A program made the translations under genes and the position numbers. Positions 10,284-20,669 of a stretch of 64,000 bases of DNA are shown piece by piece. Under the pieces are notes generated by a model. That model ran no database searches, was not told where the DNA came from, and saw nothing but the letters and a program-made list of their open reading frames with translations. This DNA comes from Haemophilus parainfluenzae (GTDB lineage Bacteria; Pseudomonadota; Gammaproteobacteria; Enterobacterales; Pasteurellaceae): assembly GCF_014931275.1 (NCBI RefSeq), contig NZ_CP063110.1:1038001-1102000 (forward strand). The letters run 5' to 3'. Within the stretch, counting starts at the first letter, position 1. Each line of letters opens with the position of its first letter.

Positions 10284-10329
10284 CAACGCGTTAATTATCC
10301 ATTTTTAGAAAAATGAAAGGAATATAGAA

Positions 10330-12096
10330 ATGATGCGTACACATTATTGCGGTGCATTAAACCGCAACCATATTGGACAAGAAGTAACATTAAGCGGTTG
10401 GGTTCACCGTCGTCGCGATTTAGGTGGTTTAATTTTTATTGATATGCGTGATCGTGATGGTGTCGTACAAGTTTGTTTTGACCCGAAATATCAAGAAGCG
10501 TTAACCGCAGCTTCAGGCTTACGTAATGAATTTTGTATTCAAATTAAAGGTGAAGTGATCGCGCGTCCAGACAATCAAATTAATAAAAATATGGCGACAG
10601 GCGAAGTGGAAGTATTAGCGAAAGAATTACGCATCTACAACGCTTCTGACGTTTTACCATTAGACTTCAACCAAAATAACACCGAAGAACAACGTTTAAA
10701 ATATCGTTATTTAGATTTACGTCGTCCAGAAATGGCACAACGTTTGAAAACCCGTGCAAAAATCACCAGCTTTGTGCGTCGCTTTATGGATGACAATGGT
10801 TTCCTTGATATTGAAACCCCAATGCTTACTAAAGCAACGCCAGAAGGTGCGCGTGACTATTTAGTGCCAAGCCGTGTACATAAAGGCAAATTCTATGCAT
10901 TACCGCAATCACCACAGCTTTTCAAACAGCTTCTCATGATGTCTGGTTTTGATCGTTATTATCAAATCGTAAAATGTTTCCGTGATGAAGACTTACGTGC
11001 AGACCGTCAGCCTGAATTTACCCAAATCGATGTGGAAACTTCTTTCTTAACTGCGCCAGAAGTACGTGAGATCATGGAACGCATGGTACACGGTTTATGG
11101 CAAAACATCATTGGTGTGAATTTAGGTAAATTCCCACAAATGACCTGGCAAGAAGCGATGACTCGTTTTGGTTCAGATAAACCAGATTTGCGTAACCCGC
11201 TTGAATTAGTTGATGTGGCAGATATCGTTAAAGATGTTGAATTTAAAGTATTTAATGAGCCTGCAAATAATCCAAACGGTCGTGTGGCAGTCATTCGTGT
11301 ACCAAATGGTACTGAAATCACTCGTAAACAAATTGATGAATACACACAATTTGTTGGTATTTACGGTGCAAAAGGTTTGGCTTGGGCGAAAGTAAATGAC
11401 ATTAATGCTGGTCTTGAAGGCGTACAAAGCCCGATTGCGAAATTCTTAAATGAAGAGGTATGGAAAGCGTTAGCTGAACGCGTGAAAGCTCAAACTGGCG
11501 ATATCTTATTCTTCGGTGCAGATAAATGGCAAACCACGACGGATGCAATGGGTGCGTTACGTTTGAAATTAGGTCGTGATCTTGGTTTAACTCGTTTAGA
11601 TGAATGGCAACCGCTTTGGGTAATTGATTTCCCTATGTTTGAACGTGACGATGAAGGTAATCTTGCTGCAATGCATCACCCATTCACTTCACCAAAAGAT
11701 TTCAGCCCAGAGCAATTAGAAGCCGATCCAACAAGTGCGGTAGCAAATGCTTACGATATGGTGATCAACGGCTATGAAGTAGGTGGTGGTTCTGTGCGTA
11801 TTTTCGATCCAAAAATGCAACAAACGGTATTCCGCATTCTTGGTATCAACGAACAAGAACAACGCGAAAAATTCGGTTTCTTGTTAGATGCATTAAAATT
11901 CGGTACACCGCCACATGCTGGTTTAGCATTTGGTTTAGACCGTTTAACCATGCTTTTAACAGGCACTGAAAATATCCGTGATGTGATTGCATTCCCGAAA
12001 ACAACAGCCGCAGCTTGTTTAATGACTGAAGCGCCAAGTTTTGCGAATCCACAGGCATTAGCTGAGTTGAGTATTGCAGTGACTAAAGCTGAGTAG
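10330..12096 (+). CDS. aspS: Aspartyl-tRNA synthetase
   Basis: This class II aminoacyl-tRNA synthetase charges tRNA-Asp. It has 588 residues, the usual bacterial length. The N-terminal OB-fold (residues 1-110) contains [21 protein letters not shown]. Class II motif 1 is near [15 protein letters not shown], motif 2 is [20 protein letters not shown] and motif 3 is [13 protein letters not shown]. The bacterial GAD insertion domain lies in the middle. Start MMRTHYCG; either of the two adjacent ATGs (10330, 10333) may be used, with AAAGGAA upstream. Confidence 0.98.
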   Translation: MMRTHYCGALNRNHIGQEVTLSGWVHRRRDLGGLIFIDMRDRDGVVQVCFDPKYQEALTAASGLRNEFCIQIKGEVIARPDNQINKNMATGEVEVLAKELRIYNASDVLPLDFNQNNTEEQRLKYRYLDLRRPEMAQRLKTRAKITSFVRRFMDDNGFLDIETPMLTKATPEGARDYLVPSRVHKGKFYALPQSPQLFKQLLMMSGFDRYYQIVKCFRDEDLRADRQPEFTQIDVETSFLTAPEVREIMERMVHGLWQNIIGVNLGKFPQMTWQEAMTRFGSDKPDLRNPLELVDVADIVKDVEFKVFNEPANNPNGRVAVIRVPNGTEITRKQIDEYTQFVGIYGAKGLAWAKVNDINAGLEGVQSPIAKFLNEEVWKALAERVKAQTGDILFFGADKWQTTTDAMGALRLKLGRDLGLTRLDEWQPLWVIDFPMFERDDEGNLAAMHHPFTSPKDFSPEQLEADPTSAVANAYDMVINGYEVGGGSVRIFDPKMQQTVFRILGINEQEQREKFGFLLDALKFGTPPHAGLAFGLDRLTMLLTGTENIRDVIAFPKTTAAACLMTEAPSFANPQALAELSIAVTKAE

Positions 12097-12107
12097 TTTC
12101 TGTTTTT

Positions 12108-12139
12108 AAAATCGACCGTAGTTTTACGGTCGATTTTTT
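12108..12139 (+). terminator. Terminator after aspS
   Basis: AAATCGACCGTA / TACGGTCGATTT with loop GTTT and a T-run. Confidence 0.85.
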
Positions 12140-12176
12140 GGTTTATTAAGTTATAGGTGTTATTGCAAGGTATAAA

Positions 12177-12557
12177 ATGGAACGCCCAATATCTGTAAGT
12201 GTGATTGCTTGGTTATACATACTGGGGGGAGCTAGTGATTGCTTTTCCCTACTTTTTTCATTATTTGAAGAAACATTTAGTTTAAGTTTCGATCAGATTT
12301 TGAGACTATACCTAATAAATTTTGTTCTGGGTGTATTAATTTTTCTTACAGGTATTAAATTGCTTGAAGGGCAAAATAGTGGTCGGATCTTATTTATAAT
12401 ATCAGCTCTTTTATATATTGTGTGGAGCTGGATTAGCTACGATCTTGACTCAACTTTATTTATTGGCTCAGTCGTTCGCTTAATTGTGTTTGGATTAATT
12501 CTCTATCGACCAAGTGTAAATAAATATTTTACTCAAACTTCAAAAGTGTCAGAGTAG
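12177..12557 (+). CDS. Small four-helix membrane protein, unknown
   Basis: A 126-residue protein with four predicted transmembrane segments: residues about 8-26, 43-63, 70-87 and 93-110. It starts MERPISVSVIAWLYILGG, a type of N-terminus common in small uncharacterised inner-membrane proteins. I do not recognise a named family. The ribosome-binding site is weak (AAGG 7 bases before ATG 12177). It lies between aspS and an inverted-USS terminator and is probably a single-gene unit. Confidence 0.6.
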   Translation: MERPISVSVIAWLYILGGASDCFSLLFSLFEETFSLSFDQILRLYLINFVLGVLIFLTGIKLLEGQNSGRILFIISALLYIVWSWISYDLDSTLFIGSVVRLIVFGLILYRPSVNKYFTQTSKVSE

Positions 12558-12618
12558 AGGGGACTTGTTTCTCATGACTATTCTAGTTTTTAGTATCTAG
12601 TATGAGCTAATACGATAT

Positions 12619-12665
12619 AAGTGCGGTCAAAAATTCAACTGATTTTGACCGCACTTTCTTTTTAT
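12619..12665. terminator. Inverted USS pair, terminator-like
   Basis: AAGTGCGGTCAAAA and TTTTGACCGCACTT form a 14-base perfect stem around a 10-base loop, followed by TCTTTTTATT. Both arms are complete 9-base uptake signals. Confidence 0.8.
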
Positions 12666-12881
12666 TGAAAAAATTTTATTCACTTAAATACATCACTTTT
12701 TTTGGTATGAATATGATGTGGTTTTATTTGTTTTGAAATTATATCCTGAAATTTAAAAATAATTAGATTTTTACACTTTTATTCTTCTTTAAATGGAACT
12801 TTATTTACTTTACTCAAGGATAAAATTCTATTATAAATAAGGCCTTTTTCGATTTATGATTAATTTATAAGAGAACATTTT
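12666..12881 (+). promoter_or_regulatory. AT-rich region upstream of the Nramp-like gene
   Basis: This AT-rich stretch without ORFs precedes the transporter and should hold its promoter. I see no convincing regulator box; no confident MntR-, Fur- or Mg-type motif is visible. Confidence 0.35.
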
Positions 12882-14150
12882 ATGAGTGAAGTTTCAACTC
12901 CAGTAGAAAAATCAACGTGGGCGAGTAAATTCTCTGCCTTAGGTCCTGGAATCGTGATGGCATCAGCAGCTGTTGGTGGTTCACACATTATTGCATCCAC
13001 CCAAGCGGGTGCGATCTATGGTTGGGAATTAGTGAGCATTGTTATTCTTGCTAATTTATTCAAATATCCTTTCTTCCGTTTCGGTGTTCAATACACCTTA
13101 GATACGGGTAATACCTTGTTAGAAGGTTACCGTCAAAAAGGGAAATTCTATCTTTGGTTATTCCTTGCTTTAAACGTTTTTGCGACTGTGATTAATACTG
13201 CGGCAGTAGGGTTATTAACGGCCGCAATTTTAACGTTCATTACGCCAATTCCTCTACCAATGCCAGTATTAAGCTCATTAGTGATTCTTGTGACAACCGG
13301 CATTTTATTGTTGGGTAAATATCGTTTATTAGATAGTTTATCGAAAATCATCATGATTGCTTTAACGGTAACCACCGTGAGCGCTGTCGTGATTGCTTTT
13401 ATGCGTAATGGTATCAATGGCGTAGCCACACCTGATTTTGTAGCGCCTTCTCCATGGGAATTAAGTAAATTAGCGTTTTTAGTGGCCTTAATGGGCTGGA
13501 TGCCTGCACCAATTGAAATTTCTGCTGTTAACTCTATGTGGGTGGTGGCAAAACGTCGTCTAACGAAAGTATCTTATGAAGACGGTTTATTTGACTTCAA
13601 CGTGGGTTATATCGGCACAGCAATTTTAGCTGTCGTATTCTTAGCGCTTGGTGCATTGGTACAATATGGTTCTCCTGAAACCGTCGAGATGGTTGGCGGA
13701 AAATATATTGCACAACTTATCAATATGTATGCAAGTACTATCGGTGAATGGTCTCGCTTATTAATTGCAGTCATTGCGTTCATGTGTATGTTTGGTACAA
13801 CAATTACAGTAATTGATGGTTACTCTCGTACCAACGTTGAATCTTTGCGTATCTTATTTGGTAAACAAGAAAGCTCTGTGAGAATTCTTAATATCGGTAT
13901 GATTTTTGCGGCGTTATCTGGTTTAGCGATTATTTTCTACTTTAATAATGCAGTAGGCCCAATGCTGAAATTCGCGATGATTGCTTCATTTGTTTCTGCA
14001 CCAATCTTTGCTTGGTTGAATTTATCTCTGACTAAGCACGCGAAACACAGTGTAAAAGGCGGATTATTGTGGTTATCCCTTATCGGTTTATTCTACTTAA
14101 CAGCCTTTGCAGGCTTGTTTATCGCCCAACAAGCTGGCTGGTTAAACTAA
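12882..14150 (+). CDS. Nramp-like transporter with atypical metal site
   Basis: A 422-residue membrane protein with about 11 helices, clearly related to the Nramp/MntH family: GPGIVMASAAVGGSHIIASTQAGAIYGW (written here as residues 20-47) aligns with helix 1 of MntH. Canonical Nramps have Asp-Pro-Gly-Asn in helix 1 and Met-Pro-His in helix 6 as Mn/Fe ligands. Here the positions read VGGS and MPAPIE, so the Asp, Asn and His ligands are absent. The substrate is therefore unlikely to be the usual Mn2+/Fe2+ coordinated in the standard way; Mg2+ or a non-metal substrate is possible. The gene stands alone between two inverted-USS terminators. Family assignment is good; function is open. Confidence 0.8.
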   Translation: MSEVSTPVEKSTWASKFSALGPGIVMASAAVGGSHIIASTQAGAIYGWELVSIVILANLFKYPFFRFGVQYTLDTGNTLLEGYRQKGKFYLWLFLALNVFATVINTAAVGLLTAAILTFITPIPLPMPVLSSLVILVTTGILLLGKYRLLDSLSKIIMIALTVTTVSAVVIAFMRNGINGVATPDFVAPSPWELSKLAFLVALMGWMPAPIEISAVNSMWVVAKRRLTKVSYEDGLFDFNVGYIGTAILAVVFLALGALVQYGSPETVEMVGGKYIAQLINMYASTIGEWSRLLIAVIAFMCMFGTTITVIDGYSRTNVESLRILFGKQESSVRILNIGMIFAALSGLAIIFYFNNAVGPMLKFAMIASFVSAPIFAWLNLSLTKHAKHSVKGGLLWLSLIGLFYLTAFAGLFIAQQAGWLN

Positions 14151-14162
14151 AATAATTGAGAT

Positions 14163-14201
14163 AATTACCGCACTTTAGTTTTAAAGTGCGGTAATTTTTT
14201 T
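14163..14201. terminator. Inverted USS pair, terminator
   Basis: AATTACCGCACTTTA and TAAAGTGCGGTAATT form a perfect stem with loop GTTT, followed by a T-run. Both arms contain complete uptake signals. Confidence 0.88.
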
Positions 14202-14251
14202 GAAAGTTTTTAGTAGAAAAGGTATGATGCTGCCCATTCTCAATTATGTAG

Positions 14252-14710
14252 ATGACGAGCTTGAAATATAAAAATAATCAATCAGTTCTCGTGGTAATTT
14301 ATGCGGAAAGCACGCATCGTGTTCTTATGCTTCAACGCCAAGATGATTCCACTTTTTGGCAATCCGTTACGGGGACACTGGAAACCAATGAAACACCAAG
14401 AGAAACAGCAATTCGAGAAGTTTGGGAAGAAGTAGGATTAAAAATAGAAGAAAATTCGACCGCACTTTTTGATTGTAAAGAGAGTATAGAATTTGAAATT
14501 TTTCCGCATTTCCGCTATAAATACGCACCGAATGTGACTCACTGCCATGAACATTGGTTTTTATTGGCAGTTGAGCAGGAATTTGAACCGATATTAAGTG
14601 AGCATTTGGCGTATCAATGGGTTTCACCAGAATATGCGATCCAAATGACAAAATCGCCGAATAATGCCGAGGTCATCAAAAAATATTTGATGAACGGCTT
14701 TCCTCTATAG
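14252..14710 (+). CDS. nudB: Dihydroneopterin triphosphate diphosphatase (Nudix)
   Basis: NudB removes pyrophosphate from dihydroneopterin triphosphate in folate synthesis; it was first described as dATP pyrophosphohydrolase. The 152-residue protein contains a complete Nudix box, GTLETNETPRETAIREVWEE followed by VGL (G-x5-E-x7-REUxEExGU), at residues about 45-67. The length and the HCHEHWFLLAVE segment fit NudB. It starts MTSLKYKNNQ at 14252. It lies 47 bases upstream of yebC, and the nudB-yebC-ruvC order is that recalled from H. influenzae. Confidence 0.92.
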   Translation: MTSLKYKNNQSVLVVIYAESTHRVLMLQRQDDSTFWQSVTGTLETNETPRETAIREVWEEVGLKIEENSTALFDCKESIEFEIFPHFRYKYAPNVTHCHEHWFLLAVEQEFEPILSEHLAYQWVSPEYAIQMTKSPNNAEVIKKYLMNGFPL

Positions 14711-14757
14711 AAGAGGATTTCATTTAAAAACGTTTTTAAGATAAGAAGGAAAACAAC

Positions 14758-15498
14758 ATGGCAGGCCATAGTAAGTGGGCAAATATTAAACACCGTAAAG
14801 CAGCACAAGATGCGCAACGCGGTAAAATTTTTACAAAATTAATTCGTGAATTAGTGACTGCTGCAAAAATTGGTGGCGGTGATGTCAGTGCAAACCCGCG
14901 TTTACGTGCGGCAGTAGATAAAGCCTTATCGAGCAACATGACTCGCGACACCATCAACCGTGCGATTGAACGCGGTGTGGGCGGTGGTGATGACACCAAT
15001 ATGGAAACAAGAATTTACGAAGGTTATGGTCCGGGTGGAACTGCTGTGATGGTTGAGTGTCTAAGTGACAACGCAAACCGAACCATCTCACAGGTTCGCC
15101 CAAGTTTCACTAAATGTGGTGGTAACTTAGGGACTGAAGGTTCAGTGGGCTACTTATTCAGCAAAAAAGGCTTGATTTTAATTAGCCAAGGTGAAGAAGA
15201 TGCGTTAATGGAGGCGGCAATTGAAGCCGGTGCGGATGATGTTCAACCGCAAGATGATGGTTCATTCGAAATCTATACCGCGTGGGAAGATTTAGGTTCT
15301 GTGCGCGATGCAATCGAAGCAGCAGGATTTAAAATTGATAACGCAGAAGTGACAATGATTCCATCAACAACAGTTGATCTTGATCTTGAAACTGCGCCTA
15401 AATTGTTGCGTTTAATTGACATGTTAGAAGACTGTGACGATGTACAAAACGTATATCATAACGGTGAAATTAGTGATGAAGTTGCAGCTCAGCTGTAA
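14758..15498 (+). CDS. yebC: YebC/PmpR-type protein (TACO1 family)
   Basis: This cytoplasmic protein of the YebC/TACO1 family was long annotated as a transcriptional regulator; recent work links the family to translation of proline-rich stretches. The 246-residue sequence starts with the signature [19 protein letters not shown] and contains [17 protein letters not shown] and the acidic C-terminal domain. AAGGAAAAC precedes the ATG. It is usually next to ruvC, as here with one lipoprotein gene intervening. Confidence 0.95.
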   Translation: MAGHSKWANIKHRKAAQDAQRGKIFTKLIRELVTAAKIGGGDVSANPRLRAAVDKALSSNMTRDTINRAIERGVGGGDDTNMETRIYEGYGPGGTAVMVECLSDNANRTISQVRPSFTKCGGNLGTEGSVGYLFSKKGLILISQGEEDALMEAAIEAGADDVQPQDDGSFEIYTAWEDLGSVRDAIEAAGFKIDNAEVTMIPSTTVDLDLETAPKLLRLIDMLEDCDDVQNVYHNGEISDEVAAQL

Positions 15499-15515
15499 TT
15501 TTAAGGAGATTTATA

Positions 15516-15950
15516 ATGAAATTTGCTAAAGTATTACCAGCAATGGCCGCTCTTGTTGTTTTATCTGCGTGTGCAAGCGATGCACCAAAAATGGAAAACA
15601 AAGCGGAACAAATGGCCACCCCTACTGTAACGGATAAAACGGTAGTTTATACTTGTAACAAGAAAACTGTAACTGCAGTTTATCAATTCGAAAACCAAGA
15701 GCCAACAGCAGCAATGGTGATGGTGGGTAACAAAGTTATCGCGAAAGATTTTGCTCGTGATGCAGCTCAAAAAGACTTCACCTCATTTACTTCAGGCAAA
15801 TATGTTTGGAACGTAGATAGTGGTTTAACTTTAGATAAATTTGATTCTGTTGTGCCAGTAAATCTTTTAATCAAAGGCAAAAAAGCAGACAAAATTGTTG
15901 TGAAAAACTGTGATGTAGATGCAAAAGCAACTGCAAAAGCAAACCAATAA
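15516..15950 (+). CDS. Small lipoprotein, MliC/ACP-like fold suspected
   Basis: A 144-residue predicted lipoprotein. The signal peptide MKFAKVLPAMAALVVLSAC ends in the lipobox LSAC, with Cys19 as the lipidation site. The mature part has YTCNKKTVTAVYQF, SGKYVWNVDSG and VKNC, a Y-x-C ... G-x-Y-x-W ... C layout. This resembles membrane-bound lysozyme inhibitors (MliC) and Neisseria ACP-type proteins, though similarity is too weak to be sure. It lies 17 bases after yebC with AAGGAG before its ATG, so it is probably co-transcribed. A strong terminator follows. Confidence 0.7.
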   Translation: MKFAKVLPAMAALVVLSACASDAPKMENKAEQMATPTVTDKTVVYTCNKKTVTAVYQFENQEPTAAMVMVGNKVIAKDFARDAAQKDFTSFTSGKYVWNVDSGLTLDKFDSVVPVNLLIKGKKADKIVVKNCDVDAKATAKANQ

Positions 15951-15959
15951 TTAACGCTA

Positions 15960-15992
15960 AAAACGGCCGGCATTGACCGGCCGTTTATTTTT
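15960..15992 (+). terminator. GC-rich terminator after lipoprotein gene
   Basis: AAACGGCCGG / CCGGCCGTTT with a short loop and a T-rich tail (TATTTTTG), ending 8 bases before the ruvC start. Confidence 0.85.
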
Positions 15993-16000
15993 GAGAATTT

Positions 16001-16573
16001 ATGAGTATTATTTTAGGCATTGACCCAGGTTCTCGTGTAACAGGCTATGGTGTGATTAGACAAAATGGTCGGCATTTAGAATATCTCGGTAGTGGAGCAA
16101 TCCGCACGCAGGTAGAGGATTTACCTACACGCTTAAAACGAATTTATGCTGGCGTAACAGAAATCATCACACAATTCCAGCCCGATATGTTTGCCATTGA
16201 ACAAGTGTTTATGGCTAAAAATGCGGATTCAGCTTTAAAACTGGGGCAAGCACGTGGTACGGCGATTGTGGCAGCCGTGAACCATGATTTACCGGTATTT
16301 GAATATGCCGCTCGTTTGGTGAAACAGACTGTCGTTGGGATTGGTTCTGCAGATAAAGTTCAAGTTCAAGACATGGTGACACGAATTTTGAAGCTTTCAG
16401 ATAAACCACAAGCTGATGCGGCAGATGCTTTAGCCATTGCGATCACTCATGCTCATACCATTCAACATTCCTTGCATATTGCAGGCTCGGTCAAAACCAC
16501 AGAAACACACGAAAAAATGACCGCACTTTTAAAAACAAGGTACAGCCGAGGTCGATTTAGATTAAAAATTTAA
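16001..16573 (+). CDS. ruvC: Holliday junction resolvase RuvC
   Basis: RuvC cleaves Holliday junctions during recombinational repair. The 190-residue protein shows the four catalytic acidic residues: Asp7 in [14 protein letters not shown], Glu in [11 protein letters not shown] and the paired Asp in [14 protein letters not shown]. Weak Shine-Dalgarno (GAG). A USS near the 3' end encodes TAL. It forms a row with ruvA (58 bases downstream) and ruvB. Confidence 0.98.
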   Translation: MSIILGIDPGSRVTGYGVIRQNGRHLEYLGSGAIRTQVEDLPTRLKRIYAGVTEIITQFQPDMFAIEQVFMAKNADSALKLGQARGTAIVAAVNHDLPVFEYAARLVKQTVVGIGSADKVQVQDMVTRILKLSDKPQADAADALAIAITHAHTIQHSLHIAGSVKTTETHEKMTALLKTRYSRGRFRLKI

Positions 16574-16631
16574 CTGGATTAATATCCAGTTTTATTTTAT
16601 TCTATGCAAAATTTTTTTACATGGAAATCTT

Positions 16632-17243
16632 ATGATCGGTCGTTTAAAAGGCATCTTATTAGAAAAACAACCACCTGAAATTTTGCTTGATGTACAAGGT
16701 GTCGGTTACGAATTATTGTTACCGATGACCAGTTTTTATGACTTACCTGAAATTGGGAAAGAAACTACTTTATTTACCCATCTTGTTGTGCGTGAAGATG
16801 CTCATCTTCTTTTTGGATTTGCCCAAAAAACTGACCGCACTTTATTCCGTGAATTAATTAAAACTAATGGTGTTGGTCCTAAATTGGCACTCGCAATTTT
16901 ATCTGCAATGTCAGTAGAGCAGTTTGCTTACGCTATTGAACGAGAAGAACTGTCGAAATTAGTTAAAATTCCTGGTGTGGGCAAGAAAACGGCTGAACGC
17001 TTATTGGTAGAGTTAAAAGGGAAGTTTAAAGATGTTCGCCAAAGTGATTTCTTTGTGGAGAGCAAGCATATTCCTTCAACTTCAGAATTACGTCAAGTGG
17101 AGAGCTCAGCTGATGAAGCGGTTGCTGCATTGGTTGCGTTAGGTTATAAACCAACCGACGCTGAAAAAATGGTGAAAAAAGTAGCTAAAACTGACTTGAG
17201 CAGTGAGCAATTAATTCGCGAAGCCTTAAAAGCCGCATTATAA
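16632..17243 (+). CDS. ruvA: Holliday junction branch migration protein RuvA
   Basis: RuvA is the tetrameric junction-binding subunit that loads RuvB. The 203-residue protein has the N-terminal OB fold ([27 protein letters not shown] written as residues 1-27), two helix-hairpin-helix motifs ([14 protein letters not shown] and [17 protein letters not shown]) and the C-terminal UBA-like domain that contacts RuvB ([20 protein letters not shown]). ruvB starts 13 bases after its stop. Confidence 0.98.
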   Translation: MIGRLKGILLEKQPPEILLDVQGVGYELLLPMTSFYDLPEIGKETTLFTHLVVREDAHLLFGFAQKTDRTLFRELIKTNGVGPKLALAILSAMSVEQFAYAIEREELSKLVKIPGVGKKTAERLLVELKGKFKDVRQSDFFVESKHIPSTSELRQVESSADEAVAALVALGYKPTDAEKMVKKVAKTDLSSEQLIREALKAAL

Positions 17244-17256
17244 AGATTAAACAGAT

Positions 17257-18264
17257 ATGATCGAAGCAGATAGAATTATTAGCAGTCAGGCAAAGATGGA
17301 TGAAGATGTCATCGATCGTGCGATTCGTCCAAAGCTTTTAGCAGACTATGTGGGACAGCCACAAGTGCGAGAGCAAATGGATATTTTCATTAAGGCGGCG
17401 AAATTGCGTCAAGATGCCTTAGATCATCTTTTGATCTTCGGCCCTCCAGGTTTAGGAAAAACAACGCTAGCTAATATTGTGGCAAATGAAATGGGCGTGA
17501 ATATTCGCACAACATCAGGGCCTGTGCTTGAAAAAGCCGGCGATTTGGCAGCAATGCTGACAAATCTTGAACCCCATGATGTGTTGTTTATTGATGAAAT
17601 TCACCGTCTTTCTCCTGCGATTGAAGAAGTGCTTTATCCAGCAATGGAAGATTATCAGCTAGATATTATGATCGGAGAAGGGCCAGCGGCACGTTCAATT
17701 AAATTGGATTTACCACCTTTCACATTAATTGGTGCAACAACTCGAGCGGGTTCGTTAACTTCGCCACTACGTGATCGTTTTGGTATTGTTCAGCGTTTAG
17801 AATTTTATTCCGTTGAAGATTTAACTTCTATTGTGACAAGAAGTGCCTCTTGCTTAAATCTAGAATTAGAAGATAAAGCCGCTTTTGAAGTGGCTCGTCG
17901 TTCACGTGGCACACCTCGCATTGCAAACCGTTTATTGCGTCGCGTTCGAGATTTTGCTGATGTGCGTAATGATGGCATTATATCGGCAGACATTGCGAAG
18001 CAAGCGCTTTCAATGTTAGATGTAGATGATGCGGGCTTTGATTACTTAGATAGAAAATTGCTTACCGCAGTGATTGAACGTTTTGATGGTGGACCAGTTG
18101 GGTTAGATAACTTGGCTGCAGCAATAGGTGAAGAACGAGACACTATCGAGGATGTTTTAGAACCTTACTTGATTCAACAAGGATTTTTACAGCGTACGCC
18201 TCGAGGCCGAATTGCGACCTCGTTAACTTATCGACACTTCGGACTTCAGAAGCCGTCAGAATAA
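17257..18264 (+). CDS. ruvB: Holliday junction branch migration ATPase RuvB
   Basis: RuvB is the hexameric AAA+ motor of branch migration. The 335-residue protein has Walker A ([13 protein letters not shown]), Walker B ([12 protein letters not shown]), sensor I (IGATTRAG) and the arginine finger region (SPLRDRFG), then a winged-helix C-terminus ending [16 protein letters not shown]. It completes ruvCAB. Confidence 0.98.
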   Translation: MIEADRIISSQAKMDEDVIDRAIRPKLLADYVGQPQVREQMDIFIKAAKLRQDALDHLLIFGPPGLGKTTLANIVANEMGVNIRTTSGPVLEKAGDLAAMLTNLEPHDVLFIDEIHRLSPAIEEVLYPAMEDYQLDIMIGEGPAARSIKLDLPPFTLIGATTRAGSLTSPLRDRFGIVQRLEFYSVEDLTSIVTRSASCLNLELEDKAAFEVARRSRGTPRIANRLLRRVRDFADVRNDGIISADIAKQALSMLDVDDAGFDYLDRKLLTAVIERFDGGPVGLDNLAAAIGEERDTIEDVLEPYLIQQGFLQRTPRGRIATSLTYRHFGLQKPSE

Positions 18265-18272
18265 GAGATAGA

Positions 18273-18310
18273 AAAAAGGACATATTGATATCAATATGTC
18301 CTTTCTTTTT
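18273..18310. terminator. Bidirectional terminator after ruvB
   Basis: AAAGGACATATTGA / TCAATATGTCCTTT form a near-perfect palindrome with T-rich DNA on one side and A-rich DNA on the other. It can serve both ruvB and the convergent gene at 18320. Confidence 0.85.
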
Positions 18311-18319
18311 GAAACCTGC

Positions 18320-18631
18320 TTAGTTAGTTCCTTCAGTATAGCTCTTCATGCTATTTAATCTTGCTAAACCCACATCACAGCTTTTTTGTTGAGTCGCTAA
18401 TTCCATCTCGAGAATTTGCTGTTTGCTTTGATTAAGTTTACTTTTGATTTTACCTACTTGAGTATGAGTGCCAGGCTGTTTTTCTGCTTGAGCAATCAAA
18501 TTTTCTGTTTCTTTAAATAACTGTGTACATTGTTGTGGAAGAGCAGCTTTGTTTTCTGTAAGAGGTGCTGCGGTAGCAGATAATGCCATAGAACCGAAAA
18601 GTGCGGTCAAAATTACGCAAATTTTTTTCAT
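18320..18631 (-). CDS. Small secreted protein, DUF5339-like
   Basis: A 103-residue periplasmic protein. A signal peptide (MKKICVILTALFGSMALSATAA) is followed by a mature helical region with two Cys (QQCTQLF and KSCDVGL) that could form a disulfide. Small DUF5339 proteins of this design are common in Pasteurellaceae; their function is unknown to me. A USS overlaps the signal-peptide codons and encodes Thr-Ala-Leu. The gene is divergent from cydA across a 458-base region. Confidence 0.7.
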   Translation of the reverse strand: MKKICVILTALFGSMALSATAAPLTENKAALPQQCTQLFKETENLIAQAEKQPGTHTQVGKIKSKLNQSKQQILEMELATQQKSCDVGLARLNSMKSYTEGTN

Positions 18632-18781
18632 TGTAAATCCCTACAAATCTTTCCAAATATTATTAGGCTAAAAAATAGCAAAATCTTGCAGCCCTGTCTA
18701 GTGATTATTTTGTCCATTTTTTTTAAATAAAGTTTCCTTGTGATAGATAAATTTTTCCATTTTGAGCAAAAAATACAGAAT

Positions 18782-18795
18782 TTGATGTGGATCAA
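18782..18795 (+). promoter_or_regulatory. FNR-type site upstream of cydA
   Basis: TTGATGTGGATCAA is a perfect match to TTGAT-N4-ATCAA. A second half-site GTGATCAA lies at about 18847. The rest of the 18632-19089 region is AT-rich with no ORF, and holds the cydA promoter. In E. coli, cydA is controlled by FNR and ArcA; an ArcA site was not identified by eye here. Confidence 0.75.
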
Positions 18796-19089
18796 TTTTG
18801 TCATTGTTATGCAAAATAGGGTATTTTGTAACTTATATCAAAAAATGTGATCAAGATAACGGTTTTTTCTGTTTTTTATCCTCATAAATAGTAGTAGAAT
18901 ATGGCAAATTTTTGAATATTTATACTGTAATCGGTTACTGTATTCTGTTTTGAGAATAGAAAAGGCAATTATTACGTAAATAATTCAATATTTCTTAACA
19001 ATTTCTGTTGAGTAGTTTGGGGTGGTTATTTGGGGTTATCCTGGGTAATCATAAAGTGAAAATCTTGTAGATTTATACAAGGAGTTGAG

Positions 19090-20655
19090 ATGTTAGACGT
19101 TGTTGATCTCTCACGCTTGCAGTTTGCATTAACTGCGTTATATCACTTCATTTTTGTACCATTAACATTAGGTTTATCTTTCGTTCTTGTGATCATGGAA
19201 ACCATTTATGTTAAAACGGGCAAAGAAGTATATAAAGATATGACAAAATTCTGGGGTAAGTTATTTGGTATTAACTTTGCTCTAGGGGTGACGACCGGTA
19301 TTATCATGGAGTTCCAATTCGGGACAAACTGGTCTTATTATTCTCACTATGTAGGTGATATTTTCGGTGCGCCATTAGCAATCGAAGCATTACTTGCGTT
19401 CTTCTTAGAGTCCACTTTCGTGGGTCTATTCTTCTTTGGTTGGGATCGTTTAACTAAAGGTAAACACTTACTCGCAACTTACTGCGTAGCCTTTGGTTCA
19501 AACCTTTCTGCGATGTGGATTTTAGTCGCGAATGGTTGGATGCAACATCCGGTAGCGGCAGAGTTTAACTTTGAAACCGTTCGTATGGAAATGACCAGCT
19601 TCTTAGATCTTTGGTTAAATACAGTTGCGCAAAGTAAATTCTTACACACATTAACAGCAGGTTATTCAACTGGTGCTATGTTTGTATTAGGTATTAGTGC
19701 ATTTTATTTATTAAAAGGCCGTGATATTGGTTTTGCTAAACGTTCATTCTCTGTAGCAGCAACCTTTGGCTTTATCGCGGCATCAGCAGTATTAATTATG
19801 GGTGATGAATCAGGTTACGACATCGGTAAAGCACAACCTGTGAAATTAGCTGCAATGGAAGCTGAGTTTGAAACTCATCCTGCACCAGCCCCATTCCACC
19901 CAGTGGCAATTCCAAATACTGCAGAAATGAAAAATGATTTTGCGATTGAAATCCCATATTTAGGTGGTTTAATTGCAACGCGTTCTTTAGACACTGAAAT
20001 CGTTGGTTTGAAAGAAATTCAAGCAAAAAATGAAGGTCGTGTTCGTAACGGTATGGTTGCTTATGATTTATTCACACAATTAAAAGCAGAGAAAAAATCA
20101 GCAGGCCAAGTAAATCCAGAAACTAAAGCAAAATTTGATGAAGTCAAAGGTGATTTAGGTTTCGGTTTATTATTAAAACGTTACACAGATAAAGTTGTAG
20201 ATGCAACGGATGAACAAATTAAACAAGCAGCACGTGATACTATTCCAAACGTAGGTCCTAACTTCTGGGCGTTCCGTGGTATGTTAGCAGCAGGCGGTTT
20301 AATTATTTTACTGACCTTTGGTGCATTTGTTCAAAATTTACGTAATAAAGTGACTTCTTCTCGCTTATTACTTAAAGCATTGCTTTGGGGTATCCCATTG
20401 CCAATCTTAGCGATTGAATTTGGTTGGTTCTTAGCTGAATTTGGTCGTCAACCATGGGCGATTTATGAAGTATTACCGGTAGGTGTATCTGCCTCTAACT
20501 TGAGTGTAGGTGACTTATGGTTCTCTATCGGTTTAATTTGTGTACTTTACTTCTTCTTCATTATTGCAGAAATGTATTTGATGTTTAAATATGCACGTTT
20601 AGGTCCAAGTGCATTGAAAACCGGCAAATACTATTTTGAGCAATCATCTAAATAA
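19090..20655 (+). CDS. cydA: Cytochrome bd ubiquinol oxidase subunit I
   Basis: CydA is the haem-bearing quinol oxidase subunit of the high-oxygen-affinity terminal oxidase in the inner membrane. The 521-residue protein has nine or so helices. His19 ([13 protein letters not shown]) is the expected high-spin haem ligand; the Q-loop and [14 protein letters not shown] are family signatures. AAGGAGTTGAG precedes the ATG. It heads cydABX-ybgE. Confidence 0.98.
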   Translation: MLDVVDLSRLQFALTALYHFIFVPLTLGLSFVLVIMETIYVKTGKEVYKDMTKFWGKLFGINFALGVTTGIIMEFQFGTNWSYYSHYVGDIFGAPLAIEALLAFFLESTFVGLFFFGWDRLTKGKHLLATYCVAFGSNLSAMWILVANGWMQHPVAAEFNFETVRMEMTSFLDLWLNTVAQSKFLHTLTAGYSTGAMFVLGISAFYLLKGRDIGFAKRSFSVAATFGFIAASAVLIMGDESGYDIGKAQPVKLAAMEAEFETHPAPAPFHPVAIPNTAEMKNDFAIEIPYLGGLIATRSLDTEIVGLKEIQAKNEGRVRNGMVAYDLFTQLKAEKKSAGQVNPETKAKFDEVKGDLGFGLLLKRYTDKVVDATDEQIKQAARDTIPNVGPNFWAFRGMLAAGGLIILLTFGAFVQNLRNKVTSSRLLLKALLWGIPLPILAIEFGWFLAEFGRQPWAIYEVLPVGVSASNLSVGDLWFSIGLICVLYFFFIIAEMYLMFKYARLGPSALKTGKYYFEQSSK

Positions 20656-20669
20656 GCAGGAGATGGATT

